From contig JAIETA010000278.1 in the NCBI GenBank assembly GCA_019745575.1, positions 1-32,611 of the forward strand: a DNA stretch of 32,611 bases, given 5' to 3'. Of this stretch, positions 17,023 to 26,141 are shown piece after piece. This stretch comes from Reyranella sp. Lineage in GTDB: Bacteria; Pseudomonadota; Alphaproteobacteria; Reyranellales; Reyranellaceae. A model generated the notes under the pieces. It ran no database searches and was not told the origin of the DNA. It worked only from the letters and a program-made list of their open reading frames with translations. The stretch's first letter is position 1; each line of letters starts with the position of its first letter. A program made the translations under genes and the position numbers.

Positions 17023-17060
17023 ACGGCCGACTCCGGCAACGGGGTCGGCCGTTTTCTTTT
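17023..17060 (+). terminator. Rho-independent terminator after icd
   Basis: A 12-base-pair stem with one G-T pair (ACGGCCGACTCC with GGGGTCGGCCGT, 6-base loop) is followed by TTTCTTTTC. It lies 35 bases after the icd stop. Confidence 0.85.
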
Positions 17061-17110
17061 CGCGCCCGTGCACTCGACCGCCCATCGCGCGACGCGGCCT
17101 TGATCAACCC

Positions 17111-17203
17111 GGTGACGCTCCCCATCTCGGCGTCACCCCTGGTCCGGGCCCCTCTGGCGAGCGCCGCCGGCGCTCTCGCGATGTCGGACCTTCGTCGACA
17201 TCG
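17111..17203. repeat. Cluster of three consecutive hairpins
   Basis: In the gap between icd and the next gene there are three inverted repeats in a row: GGTGACGC/GCGTCACC (17111-17137), a 9-pair stem with a 2-base bulge (17157-17179) and CGATGTCG/CGACATCG (17179-17203). None has a T-run. The cluster ends 24 bases before the next start codon. It resembles the palindromic clusters at 17592 and 20628 in layout but not in sequence. Confidence 0.55.
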
Positions 17204-17227
17204 AATGCCGGCTTTGTGGAGGCACCC

Positions 17228-17536
17228 GTGCTGGACAACGCGCTCGCCGCTCTTGTTTCCTTTTTCCTGATCGATCCGCTGCAGGCCGAGATCTCGCAGA
17301 GACTAGCGGCAGCCGGCGCGCCGCAGACCGTCGTGGCCGACGTTGCGGCCTGTGCCCGCACGGCGACCCCCGCCATCATCGAACGGGCGTCGGGCGATCC
17401 CTGGTGGGCCGCCACGACGGCGGCGGGCGTCTGGCTGGGCTCGACCAGGCCCGATGCGGTGCTCGTGGAGGTGGCGCCGGCCTGCGCGCCCGCGGTCGAC
17501 GCGGCGCGTCCGTTCCTGGCAGCGCGGCAGGCTTAG
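17228..17536 (+). CDS. Hypothetical protein of 102 residues
   Basis: The protein has a hydrophobic front (LDNALAALVSFFLIDPLQAEI) and an Ala-rich helical body with GDPWWAATTAAGVWLGSTRPDAVL in the middle. I do not recognise a family. GTG at 17228 is chosen because GGAGG at 17218-17222 lies 5 bases upstream; another in-frame GTG is at 17216. It sits between two palindromic repeat regions and converges on lon. Codon use (GC-rich third positions) is like its neighbours, which supports it as a real gene. Confidence 0.55.
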   Translation: MLDNALAALVSFFLIDPLQAEISQRLAAAGAPQTVVADVAACARTATPAIIERASGDPWWAATTAAGVWLGSTRPDAVLVEVAPACAPAVDAARPFLAARQA

Positions 17537-17591
17537 CGCAGGCGGCAGGCCTTTCGGGGTGCCCGGCCTGGAGCTGGGGTAGAGTTTTTCT

Positions 17592-17729
17592 CCTCCCCTT
17601 GCGTAGCAAGGGGAGGTGTCACCGTCTTACGGTGACGGAGGGGTCGGGAGCACCTCGACCGGGGCTTCTGACCCCTCCGTCGGCCTATGAGGCCGACACC
17701 TCCCCTTCGCGGACTCCGCGAAGGGGAGG
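17592..17729. repeat. Composite palindromic intergenic repeat (BIME/REP-like)
   Basis: Two related units lie head to head. Left unit: hairpin CCTCCCCTTGC/GCAAGGGGAGG (17592-17616), hairpin GTCACCGT/ACGGTGAC (17618-17636) and arm GGAGGGGTC (17637-17645). Right unit: arm GACCCCTCC (17670-17678), hairpin GTCGGCC/GGCCGAC (17679-17697) and a 14-pair hairpin (17699-17729). The arms pair across a 24-base loop, and the outer CCTCCCCTT also matches AAGGGGAGG at the far end. It ends 10 bases from the lon stop and could end or protect transcripts of both convergent genes. Such elements are usually dispersed in alphaproteobacterial genomes. Confidence 0.8.
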
Positions 17730-17739
17730 AGCAAGAAAT

Positions 17740-20129
<2,390 letters not shown>

Positions 20130-20133
<4 letters not shown>

Positions 20134-20552
20134 GGCCTGCCCCGCCGGGTGGTGGTCTTGCTCAGGCTGATCACAAGGCAGCCGTTGACGGCGCTTCGCC
20201 GCACCGAGTCGTAGCGCCCGGCGGGCAGCGCGATCCGCCGCTCGAACCGGCCCTGCGGCAGCTCCAGGCGATGGATGGTGGCGGTACGCCATTCGTCCGG
20301 CACCACACGCATGCCCGAGATGACCAGCACGCCGTCCTCGATCGCGGCCTGCACCTGCTGCGGGTCGACGCCGGGCAGGGCGGCCAGGATCAGCACCTCG
20401 CCGTCGGTTTCCAGCATGTCGACCGGCGGCTCCCAGGTCACGCCCTGCGTGGAAGCCTGCGGCCGGAACATCTGGCGGTGGAGCCGGTCGGCCTGCGCCA
20501 GCATGTGCAGCGCCTCCGACCACATCCAATCGCGGGGACCGCTTCCGGTCAT
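20130..20552 (-). CDS. Small heat-shock protein, Hsp20/alpha-crystallin family
   Basis: The protein has 140 residues. A short N-terminal arm (MWSEALHMLAQADRLHRQMFRP) precedes the alpha-crystallin domain: PPVDMLETDGEVLILAALPGV, the VLVISG strand, and the family-typical FERRIALPAGRYDSVRRSAVNGCLVI block near the C-terminus. Such proteins hold unfolded proteins until refolded or degraded. It comes directly before lon with a 4-base overlap and has a sigma-32-like element upstream, so the pair is probably a heat-shock operon. The start has GGGAGA at 20561-20566 on the minus strand. Confidence 0.92.
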
Positions 20553-20580
20553 GGCTCAGATCTCCCTTTCCCGGCTGTGA

Positions 20581-20608
20581 ATATGGGGAGCGTTTGCCGT
20601 TAGTGCAG
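20581..20608 (-). promoter_or_regulatory. Putative sigma-32-type promoter of hsp20-lon
   Basis: Read on the minus strand, CCCCATAT (20588-20581) matches the classic heat-shock -10 element. Fourteen bases upstream is CTGCAC (20608-20603), a weak match to CTTGAA. The -10 lies about 28 bases from the hsp20 ATG. The good -10, the spacing and the chaperone-protease content support it; the poor -35 lowers confidence. Confidence 0.4.
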
Positions 20609-20627
20609 GGGTGGGGGGTGATTTCGT

Positions 20628-20754
20628 GGCCGAGCGTAGCTCGGCCCATGAGCGGCAGGACATTGCGTGGCAATGTCCGGGAGCGTCGAAGGCTCTTCCA
20701 AGCTGCCGCGAACATCAAACCGGCCGGACCAGCGCGACGCGTCCGCGCTGGTCC
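20628..20754. repeat. Cluster of three strong hairpins between ATPase and hsp20 genes
   Basis: The 249-base gap holds three perfect stems: GGCCGAGC/GCTCGGCC with loop GTA (20628-20646), GGACATTGC/GCAATGTCC with loop GTG (20658-20678) and an 11-pair stem GGACCAGCGCG/CGCGCTGGTCC (20726-20754). The tight GTA and GTG loops resemble the first stem of the repeat at 17592. No T-run follows on the minus strand, so this is not a standard terminator for the ATPase gene. No gene is credible in the gap. Confidence 0.65.
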
Positions 20755-20801
20755 CGAGGTCGTACGACACCTGCATCAGCATATGCTACGGTTGTAGGCG
20801 G

Positions 20802-23285
20802 TTATTTTTGACTAGCATTGGAAGATGCAAATTCGAATGGCGCCTGACAGCTGTCATGTGCGCATAGCGGGCGCCTCAAGGTGACCGGCCGCATAAAGCG
20901 TACCCGGCCGCACTTCGTGCACTTGAACTGATCGCGAAAGGCTTTGAACTCCGTCCATCGCGTTTTCTCATCGCCAATTGACCCCGCGCCGTACATCGCA
21001 TCTTGGAAGTGGCTACCGAAGTTCTCGACTTCACCCTTTTGCAGCGTATCGAGAAAACGATTCTGCATACCCGCAACGGGCTGTGGCGTGAGGTTTGCCT
21101 TGCCAAGGAAACTTGCCAACGCCGAAGCCAACTCGGCTCGTTCATACGAGTATGCTCGCTCAAGCGGTCGGATACGGATATCGACGCCGAATTCTCGGCA
21201 ACGCGCCAATAGCCACTCTTCTTCGGCTTGACGCATCTCGTTGGCTGCCGATTGGCCTTCGCTCCAACGGCTCTCGATCATCTCGTCACTCACCATGTCA
21301 TTCCCAAGTCGTGGGCCGAATCCGGGGGCGAGTCCGATAATGCGGTTGAAATTCCAATTTGCGGGTGAGAGTAGGTCCTTCAGATACAGGAAGAGCCGCT
21401 CATCGTGGGTAACAATGATCGTCTGGCAGTCGGCAAATTTTGCGGCAAGCATCTGCGCAAATGTGCGCCGATGATCGGCGTCGTACGATGTTACGATGTC
21501 GTCGAGTACCACGAGCGGCGCGCCCTTGTTGAATTCGAGAATCGCCGCCAATCGCAACGCCAGCGCAAGTGAGTGGATCTGTGAGTCGCTGAGATAGCCG
21601 GAAGGCTGAACCCCTTCGCGGTTGGCGGCGAAATCGACCAATAGAAGAAGCCTCTGCTGATTCGAGTCTTCCTCGGCCGGAAGTTCCAAGCGTACCTTCG
21701 CAGCACCCTGCCCTTGGACTAGCGCATAAATCTCGTTCGTAGGCTCGCGAAGCCGATCCAGCAGAAATTGCACCTTTGCCCTGATTGCACCCGAAATGAC
21801 GGTAGCCTGCTGAGCGAGTCCCATCGACAATTTGCCGAGTTCGTCGAGTGTGCGCTGTGCTGTGGCGTGTTCCACCTTGAGTTTGCGCAGTTCGTCGGTT
21901 TTAGCCTTTGCCTTGACGTAGGTGTGTTCACCTTGGCTCCTCTCAATGGCGTTAATCTTATCGTCAAGATCCTGGGTCAGGGTGGCAATTCCTGTCGTCG
22001 CCATTGTGGACTCTGGTGCCGCACCGTTACGCCAAGCATCGACGGCGGCCCGATAAGTTGCCACCGTCGCCTTAAAGGCCGCTTGGTCTTCTCGTAGTAA
22101 GGCCTGCAAACTGTCGATAGCGGTCAGTAGGCGCCGGCGGGCATCGGCGGCGGCCTTTCCGGCATCGCGTTGCAACTTGTTTGCGGCGGCATAGGCTGCA
22201 AGATCGGCAAGATGTTGACTAATATGCTTGTCAATCTCAGCTGCGCTGCCGGCTGAAGTCTTGTCTAGCGGGGTCGTACAGACCGGGCAGACCACCGGAA
22301 CTTCTGCGCCAGATTGGAAAAGTGGCGCGGCCGTACTCCATAGCTTCTCAAAAGCGGCGTCCTTTGCTTTCGCTCGCTCGGTTGCCTCGAACTCTACGGC
22401 GACAGCAAGTGCCGTCGCCGCCGCCTCGAAGGTTGGCAGTGCACCAGTTAAATGCTCGTCAGCTTCGTCTTTAGTCTCGCCCCAGATCGCGGCAGCAGTT
22501 CTCCGCAGCAGGCGCAGCCCATCCAAACCGAGCTTACCTTCTTCGTCCTTCGCTCGCTGAATCAGCTCAAGGTAGCCAGTGTCGTTGTCGTTCAGCGAAC
22601 TCAGCTTTAGCGCTGCGTCGAGCGGTGCGATGGCAGTGTCGTTTACATGGGCAACGCAGGCCGCTTCATCCCACGAAGTCACCTTTTGGCCAGTCAGTCG
22701 TGCAACCTGCAGATCGACCTGCCGAAGGTCGGACCCATCTTCCGACGCGATCTTCACCGCCGCTCGAATGGATCTCAGGTTCTTTTGAACTTCGACCAGC
22801 GGCCCAAGTTGCAGCCAGGTCGCGATGTCTGTGTAGCGTTGTTCGGCGGTCCGCGACTCGACAAATGCGCGCAGCGAGTAGCCTCGAATGATCGGGTCCA
22901 CGACGAAACAGTCGCGCACACTCTTCGCGATGGCGGGAATAGGGCGCTTAGAGGTCGCAGCTTGCCGCGTACCTTCTTTGGCCGCCGCCTTGCCCTGAGC
23001 AAAAGCGATGGTGACGCTCGGCTTTAGGCCGGCTGCTTCCGCCGCATTGTGCGCAAGAGCGACCGGGCCGGCCTGATTGTTGATCGCCCTCTGACCCAGG
23101 CGCTCGAGCGTGCCGTCGGCGGAGAAGACGAATTCCAGGGCGTCCACGATGCTCGACTTACCAGAACCGTTGGGACCGAAGACGGCGAGGCATCGCTTGG
23201 CCACGAAGTCGAATTCCTTCGTAAGCAAATAGGCACGAAACCCCGTCAGAACGAGGCGACGAAGGAGGTAGGGTGCATCAGGCAT
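20802..23285 (-). CDS. Rad50/SMC-like AAA ATPase with zinc hook and C-terminal zinc ribbon
   Basis: The protein has 827 residues. The N-terminal half-ATPase has Walker A G37-PNGSGKSS (Lys43). A block with IIRGYSLRAFVESRTAEQRY follows. A long coiled-coil region is broken by Cys333-Pro-Val-Cys336, a Rad50-type zinc hook. The C-terminal half-ATPase has the signature L565-SDSQ, Walker B LVVLDD (Asp595-Asp596) and the switch His627 in VTHDE. After it comes an extra domain of about 190 residues with GSHFQDAMYGAGSIGDEKTRW and a four-Cys ribbon (C789-x2-C792, C808-x4-C813). It should form DNA-clamping dimers. No nuclease motif is seen. ATG at 23285 overlaps the small upstream gene by 8 bases; an in-frame start at 23330 is less likely. 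Base use is less GC-rich than the flanks, suggesting transfer. Confidence 0.85.
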   Translation of the reverse strand: MPDAPYLLRRLVLTGFRAYLLTKEFDFVAKRCLAVFGPNGSGKSSIVDALEFVFSADGTLERLGQRAINNQAGPVALAHNAAEAAGLKPSVTIAFAQGKAAAKEGTRQAATSKRPIPAIAKSVRDCFVVDPIIRGYSLRAFVESRTAEQRYTDIATWLQLGPLVEVQKNLRSIRAAVKIASEDGSDLRQVDLQVARLTGQKVTSWDEAACVAHVNDTAIAPLDAALKLSSLNDNDTGYLELIQRAKDEEGKLGLDGLRLLRRTAAAIWGETKDEADEHLTGALPTFEAAATALAVAVEFEATERAKAKDAAFEKLWSTAAPLFQSGAEVPVVCPVCTTPLDKTSAGSAAEIDKHISQHLADLAAYAAANKLQRDAGKAAADARRRLLTAIDSLQALLREDQAAFKATVATYRAAVDAWRNGAAPESTMATTGIATLTQDLDDKINAIERSQGEHTYVKAKAKTDELRKLKVEHATAQRTLDELGKLSMGLAQQATVISGAIRAKVQFLLDRLREPTNEIYALVQGQGAAKVRLELPAEEDSNQQRLLLLVDFAANREGVQPSGYLSDSQIHSLALALRLAAILEFNKGAPLVVLDDIVTSYDADHRRTFAQMLAAKFADCQTIIVTHDERLFLYLKDLLSPANWNFNRIIGLAPGFGPRLGNDMVSDEMIESRWSEGQSAANEMRQAEEEWLLARCREFGVDIRIRPLERAYSYERAELASALASFLGKANLTPQPVAGMQNRFLDTLQKGEVENFGSHFQDAMYGAGSIGDEKTRWTEFKAFRDQFKCTKCGRVRFMRPVTLRRPLCAHDSCQAPFEFASSNASQK

Positions 23286-23532
23286 CGGCCGTCTCGCCGT
23301 CTTTGCCTGGCGCGGCGCGGTCCTTCGCAAGCTTTACGATCGACGAGACAGCCCGAGCGCTTGCGTCCTTCGCAGGGTTTTCGATCAAGAGTTCGGTGGC
23401 AAGGATCTTAGCGAGCTCCTTGTCGATGCCATCGCTGCTTTGCAGCGTGTTCGCGAGAGCCGCTAGAAAGTCCGCCGGGGTTTCGGCGGCGCCCGGGGCA
23501 GCAGATGCCGGTGCTTGGTCGTGATCAACCAT
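23278..23532 (-). CDS. 84-residue protein in operon with the Rad50-like ATPase
   Basis: The protein is acidic to neutral, with a disordered Ala/Pro-rich front (residues 1-20) and a helical core (FLAALANTLQSSDGIDKELAKILATELL and ARAVSSIVKLAKDRAA). I recognise no family. It is probably real: its stop overlaps the ATPase start by 8 bases on the same strand, which is a common sign of a paired function, and its helices could bind the ATPase. The ribosome-binding site is weak (GAAAG about 6-10 bases upstream of ATG 23532). It would be the first gene of the two-gene unit. Confidence 0.6.
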   Translation of the reverse strand: MVDHDQAPASAAPGAAETPADFLAALANTLQSSDGIDKELAKILATELLIENPAKDASARAVSSIVKLAKDRAAPGKDGETADA

Positions 23533-23790
23533 GATCTTGCTTTCAGTGGGATGCGCTATCGGCGGGCCCCGAACCTAACGACGGTCGGCCCATAGGAAAG
23601 GCTTTCTCGCGCGGCCTCGATATGACATTTACCACGGCCCCCCGACTATGAAAGGGCCGAAAAGCCCCCGGTATTTCAGAGGCCCGGAGCTGCTTACGTT
23701 CCCTCCCGGCGTCCGGCTGGGAGTATCGTCACAACGGCACTATGCTGCCCCGATCCGGGCGATCTGCTATTCTGGCGGAGACCAGAAGGG
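23533..23790. other. Divergent intergenic region between the ATPase operon and DUF433 gene
   Basis: These 258 bases separate two divergent units and must hold both promoters. I see no clear -35/-10 pair on either strand; TATTCT at 23768-23773 is a weak candidate -10 for the DUF433 gene. A run with GGGCCGAAAAGCCCCC near 23656 could form a short hairpin. No gene is credible here. Confidence 0.4.
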
Positions 23791-24027
23791 ATGAATGCCG
23801 TGAACCACGACCGCATCGTTCTCGGTCCTGCGATCCTCGCCGGCAAGCCGGTGATCCGGGGCACCCGTCTGTCGGTCGAGTTCATCATCGGCCTGCTCGC
23901 CGATGGCTGGAGCGAAGCCGCGATCGTCGAGAACTACCCCGGCATGGCACATGATGACGTACTGGCGTGCCTGGCCTACGCGCGCGACAGACTGCGGGAC
24001 GAACGCATCTATCCCAGCGCCGCGTGA
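23791..24027 (+). CDS. DUF433 family antitoxin-like protein
   Basis: The protein has 78 residues and matches DUF433 along its length: DRIVLGPAILAGKPVIRGTRLSVEFIIGLLADGW, then SEAAIVENYPGMAHDDVLACLAYARDRL. DUF433 proteins have a helix-turn-helix-like fold and are often the antitoxin next to a PIN-like DUF5615 toxin. ATG at 23791 abuts AAGGG, so GGAG at 23777-23780, 10 bases upstream, or the GTG start at 23800 may be used. The next reading frame opens 2 bases after the stop and begins like DUF5615 but is broken, so this antitoxin appears to be orphaned. Confidence 0.85.
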   Translation: MNAVNHDRIVLGPAILAGKPVIRGTRLSVEFIIGLLADGWSEAAIVENYPGMAHDDVLACLAYARDRLRDERIYPSAA

Positions 24028-24029
24028 CG

Positions 24030-24195
24030 ATGCGCTGGCTGTGCAACGAGAATATCCCGCGCCATCTCGTCGAGGAGCTTCGCAGGCGCGCTGCCACCCG
24101 CAAGGGATAGGCGTCTGGGCCGGCATCTGCTGGCAAAATGCCAGCAGCCCTGCGAAATCCTCGATGCTGACTTGCAAAATGAGATTCACAGGTTC
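24030..24195 (+). pseudogene. Degraded DUF5615-type PIN-like toxin gene
   Basis: The open frame at 24030-24110 gives 26 residues, MRWLCNENIPRHLVEELRRR and a short tail, then TAG. The front matches the start of DUF5615 proteins (M-R-x-L-x-N/D-E-N-x-P-x-x-V/L-x-x-L), which are normally about 110-120 residues. Family-like pieces continue in other frames: GIGVWAGICWQNASSP (from 24104) and EILDADLQNE (from 24154), comparable to the VVW-x-n-A-x-D-x-E-I-L region. At least two frameshifts are implied and the C-terminal half with its acidic residues is gone. The N-terminal match is good; the later pieces are less certain. Confidence 0.55.
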
Positions 24196-24247
24196 AACAG
24201 GTTTTATACTATATTTTTGATACGTTGTCACGACGTGCGTAATACGC

Positions 24248-24284
24248 AGGCCGCCCGGGTTTCCTGACCGGAGCGGCCTTTTTT
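24248..24284 (+). terminator. Rho-independent terminator after the toxin relic
   Basis: The stem AGGCCGC/GCGGCCT has an inner CCGG/CCGG extension with a small bulge and is followed by TTTTTT at 24279-24284. It probably ended the DUF433/DUF5615 transcript. Confidence 0.8.
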
Positions 24285-24595
24285 CGTGGCCGGTGGCGTT
24301 CCGCCACCACGAATCTTTGGCCATGCCCCGCCCGGCGCGCCCGCCGGGTACGATCCCTGGAGGATGAGGGGCCGTCCCGCGGCCTTGCCCATACCGGGTA
24401 CTGAGCCGTGAGTAGCAAGCAAAAGGCCGTCCCCGCCGACGACTGTCCGGCAGTGGGGTGGACCGAGGTGCGATCAACGCATCCGAGAGCTGATGAGACA
24501 GTCTTCTGCGGCCGCCCGAGGTGGGGCCGCAGGGTCAGATTCCCGCGAGGACACAGGTGGGCGATTGGCCTGTGTCACAACATTTGTCTCAACTT

Positions 24596-24619
24596 GGTGT
24601 GACACCTTGGGTGTGACAC
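24596..24619. repeat. Direct repeat GGTGTGACAC x2
   Basis: Two identical 10-base words are separated by CTTG, and an inverted copy of their core (GTGTCAC) lies at 24572-24578. Each word is itself nearly palindromic. It may be a protein-binding site or one end of a lost insertion element. Confidence 0.5.
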
Positions 24620-24650
24620 GGCCGGCGCGCGTGTCGGAAAGTCGCCGTTC

Positions 24651-25532
24651 TCAACCCTGTCGGCCGGGCACCAGGGCGAGCCACAGCGAAATCACGGTCG
24701 AGGCGATGGCCGCCGCCTGCAGCCACGACAGCGGTTCGTGCAGGATCAGGATGCCGCTCACGATCGCCACGATCGGAATGGCGATGGAGGACAGTGCTGC
24801 GACCTGCGTGGGCAAGAGCTTCACCAGGGCGAACCAGGTGGCGGTGCCGAGCGCCATGGGGATGGCGCCGGTGTAGATCGTGGCGGCGAGCGCCCGGGCC
24901 GACGGCCAGTGCGACGGCAGGCCGTCGATCAGCAGGGCACCCAGCGCGATCGGCGGCAGGCTGATGGCGACCTGCCAGAAGGTGAGGGACAGGCCCATGC
25001 CCGGCCACGTCGTGCGCTTGACGATGAACGTGCCGATCGCCCAGCAGAAGCCGGCGAACAGGCCCCAGAACAGGCCGAGCGGCGCCTCGGCGTAGTCGCG
25101 GAAGTTGGGCACCATCAGCGCCGCCACGGCGGCGGCGCCGATCAGGATGGCGGCCAGCAGCCGGCCGGTCAGGCGCTGGCCGAACACCGCGAAGCCGATC
25201 GCCGCCACCCACAGCGGCATGGTGTAGGCCAGCACCGAGGCATGGCCCGACGGGATGTAGAGGACGGCGAGCGAGGTGGCGATGTTCCACACCGCGATGT
25301 TCATCGCCGACGCCGCGGCGAGCGCCGGCCATCGGCCCTTGGGCACGGCAAAGCTTTCGCGGCGGGCGAGCAGGATCGCCAGCAGCATGACGATGGCGGC
25401 GAGCAGCACCAGCGTGCGGAAGCTCCACACCGGCAATTCATCGAGGGCGATGCGGAACAGCGGCCAGTTGGTGCCCCACACGAGGGTGAGGATGCCCAGC
25501 AGCGCCAGCACTCTGGGCGAAACGCCGGTCAT
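24651..25532 (-). CDS. DMT superfamily transporter (EamA type)
   Basis: The protein has 293 residues and two EamA repeats of five membrane helices each, ten in all. The first begins LALLGILTLVWGTNWPLFRIAL; the second begins after NFRDYAEAPLGLFWGLFAGFCWAIGTFIVKR. The IPSGHASVLAYTMPLW and IPIVAIVSGILILHEPLSW segments, with a Pro and Glu before the last helix, are typical. Such proteins export or import amino acids, nucleosides or drugs; the substrate is not predictable. It starts 6 bases after the stop of the DUF4864 gene, so they are probably co-transcribed. Confidence 0.9.
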   Translation of the reverse strand: MTGVSPRVLALLGILTLVWGTNWPLFRIALDELPVWSFRTLVLLAAIVMLLAILLARRESFAVPKGRWPALAAASAMNIAVWNIATSLAVLYIPSGHASVLAYTMPLWVAAIGFAVFGQRLTGRLLAAILIGAAAVAALMVPNFRDYAEAPLGLFWGLFAGFCWAIGTFIVKRTTWPGMGLSLTFWQVAISLPPIALGALLIDGLPSHWPSARALAATIYTGAIPMALGTATWFALVKLLPTQVAALSSIAIPIVAIVSGILILHEPLSWLQAAAIASTVISLWLALVPGRQG

Positions 25533-25538
25533 GGCGAG

Positions 25539-25973
25539 CTAGGCCTGATGCTCGTCGGGCGCCTGCAGGTAGCAGCCATCGATGCGCCAGCTTCCGTCGG
25601 GCAGCTGCGTCATGGGATAGAGCGCCGTGACTGGCCGTCCGTCGGGGCCGATCACATGGACCTTCTGGACGATCTGGCCATTCAGCACGACGACCTCGCG
25701 GAAGTCGAAGGCCTGCGGGCGGTACACCGGCCGATAGCCTTGGCGCACCATGTCCATGAAGATGGCGGACTGCCCGAACATCCCCTGGATCATCGGCGAG
25801 GCGAAGCCGAAGGCGGCGTCGGCATCGTCGCGGCGGAAGGCGTCGACCTGGCGCTGAATGACATCGCGGATCGCCGCTTGGTCGGCGGCAGAAACGGCGG
25901 GCTGCTGCGCCGGCGCGGCCGCCGCGAGGCCTAGCACCAAGGTGAGCACGGCGAGGGCGCGGGCGATCATCAT
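25539..25973 (-). CDS. Exported DUF4864 domain protein
   Basis: The protein has 144 residues. A signal peptide (MIARALAVLTLVLGLAAAAPAQQ) precedes the DUF4864 domain: DQAAIRDVIQRQVDAFRRDDADAAFGFASPMIQ, FMDMVRQGYRPVYRP, then VHVIGPDGRPVTALYPM and a final GSWRIDGCYL. The fold resembles NTF2-like proteins; function is unknown. Three nearby ATGs are possible (25970, 25973, 25979). ATG 25973 is preferred because AGAGG at 25980-25984 on the minus strand lies 6 bases upstream. It is divergent from phnC with 168 bases between starts. Confidence 0.85.
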   Translation of the reverse strand: MMIARALAVLTLVLGLAAAAPAQQPAVSAADQAAIRDVIQRQVDAFRRDDADAAFGFASPMIQGMFGQSAIFMDMVRQGYRPVYRPQAFDFREVVVLNGQIVQKVHVIGPDGRPVTALYPMTQLPDGSWRIDGCYLQAPDEHQA

Positions 25974-26069
25974 TGGCATCCTCTGAGGCATCCCGGCCGG
26001 AAAGCGCAGCGTCCGGCCTCCGGCAACTTGTCCACCATGCCGCGCAGTCGGCATGTCGGCGTCTTGGAT

Positions 26070-26087
26070 TTGTAACGAAATTGTCGC
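26070..26087 (+). promoter_or_regulatory. Candidate PHO box upstream of phnC
   Basis: TTGTAAC-GAAA-TTGTCGC consists of two 7-base words with 11-base spacing, the layout of a PhoB-binding site (consensus CTGTCAT-N4-CTGTCAT). The TGT core is kept in both, the rest is degenerate. It lies 54 bases upstream of the phnC start, and phosphonate operons are usually under PhoB control, so the position is right even if the match is modest. Confidence 0.4.
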
Positions 26088-26141
26088 CGCGTCGCAGCCT
26101 GCCACCTTTACCAGCCAGAGAGGCAAATCGTCGAGGTCCCG

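Larger units (their letters stand above)
24196..24650. other. Non-coding or relic stretch with AT-rich patch and repeats
   Basis: About 455 bases hold no credible gene. An AT-rich patch (24190-24235) is followed by a terminator (24248-24284), a hairpin GGTGGCG/CGCCACC (24291-24307), and three copies of a GTGTCAC/GTGACAC word at 24571, 24596 and 24610. Short open frames here lack family features and ribosome-binding sites. The stretch looks like the decayed end of the accessory block. Confidence 0.5.

Noticed and set aside
20594..20867. Short plus-strand open frames between hsp20 and the ATPase gene
   Set aside because: They are formed by the hairpin cluster and the antisense end of the ATPase gene and lack start signals.
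24209..24477. Minus-strand open frames in the relic region
   Set aside because: Some stretches look protein-like, but the frames are antisense to the terminator and toxin relic and have no start signal or family match.
24408..24602. 64-residue open frame on the plus strand
   Set aside because: It has no good ribosome-binding site, no recognisable motif and a composition unlike coding frames around it.
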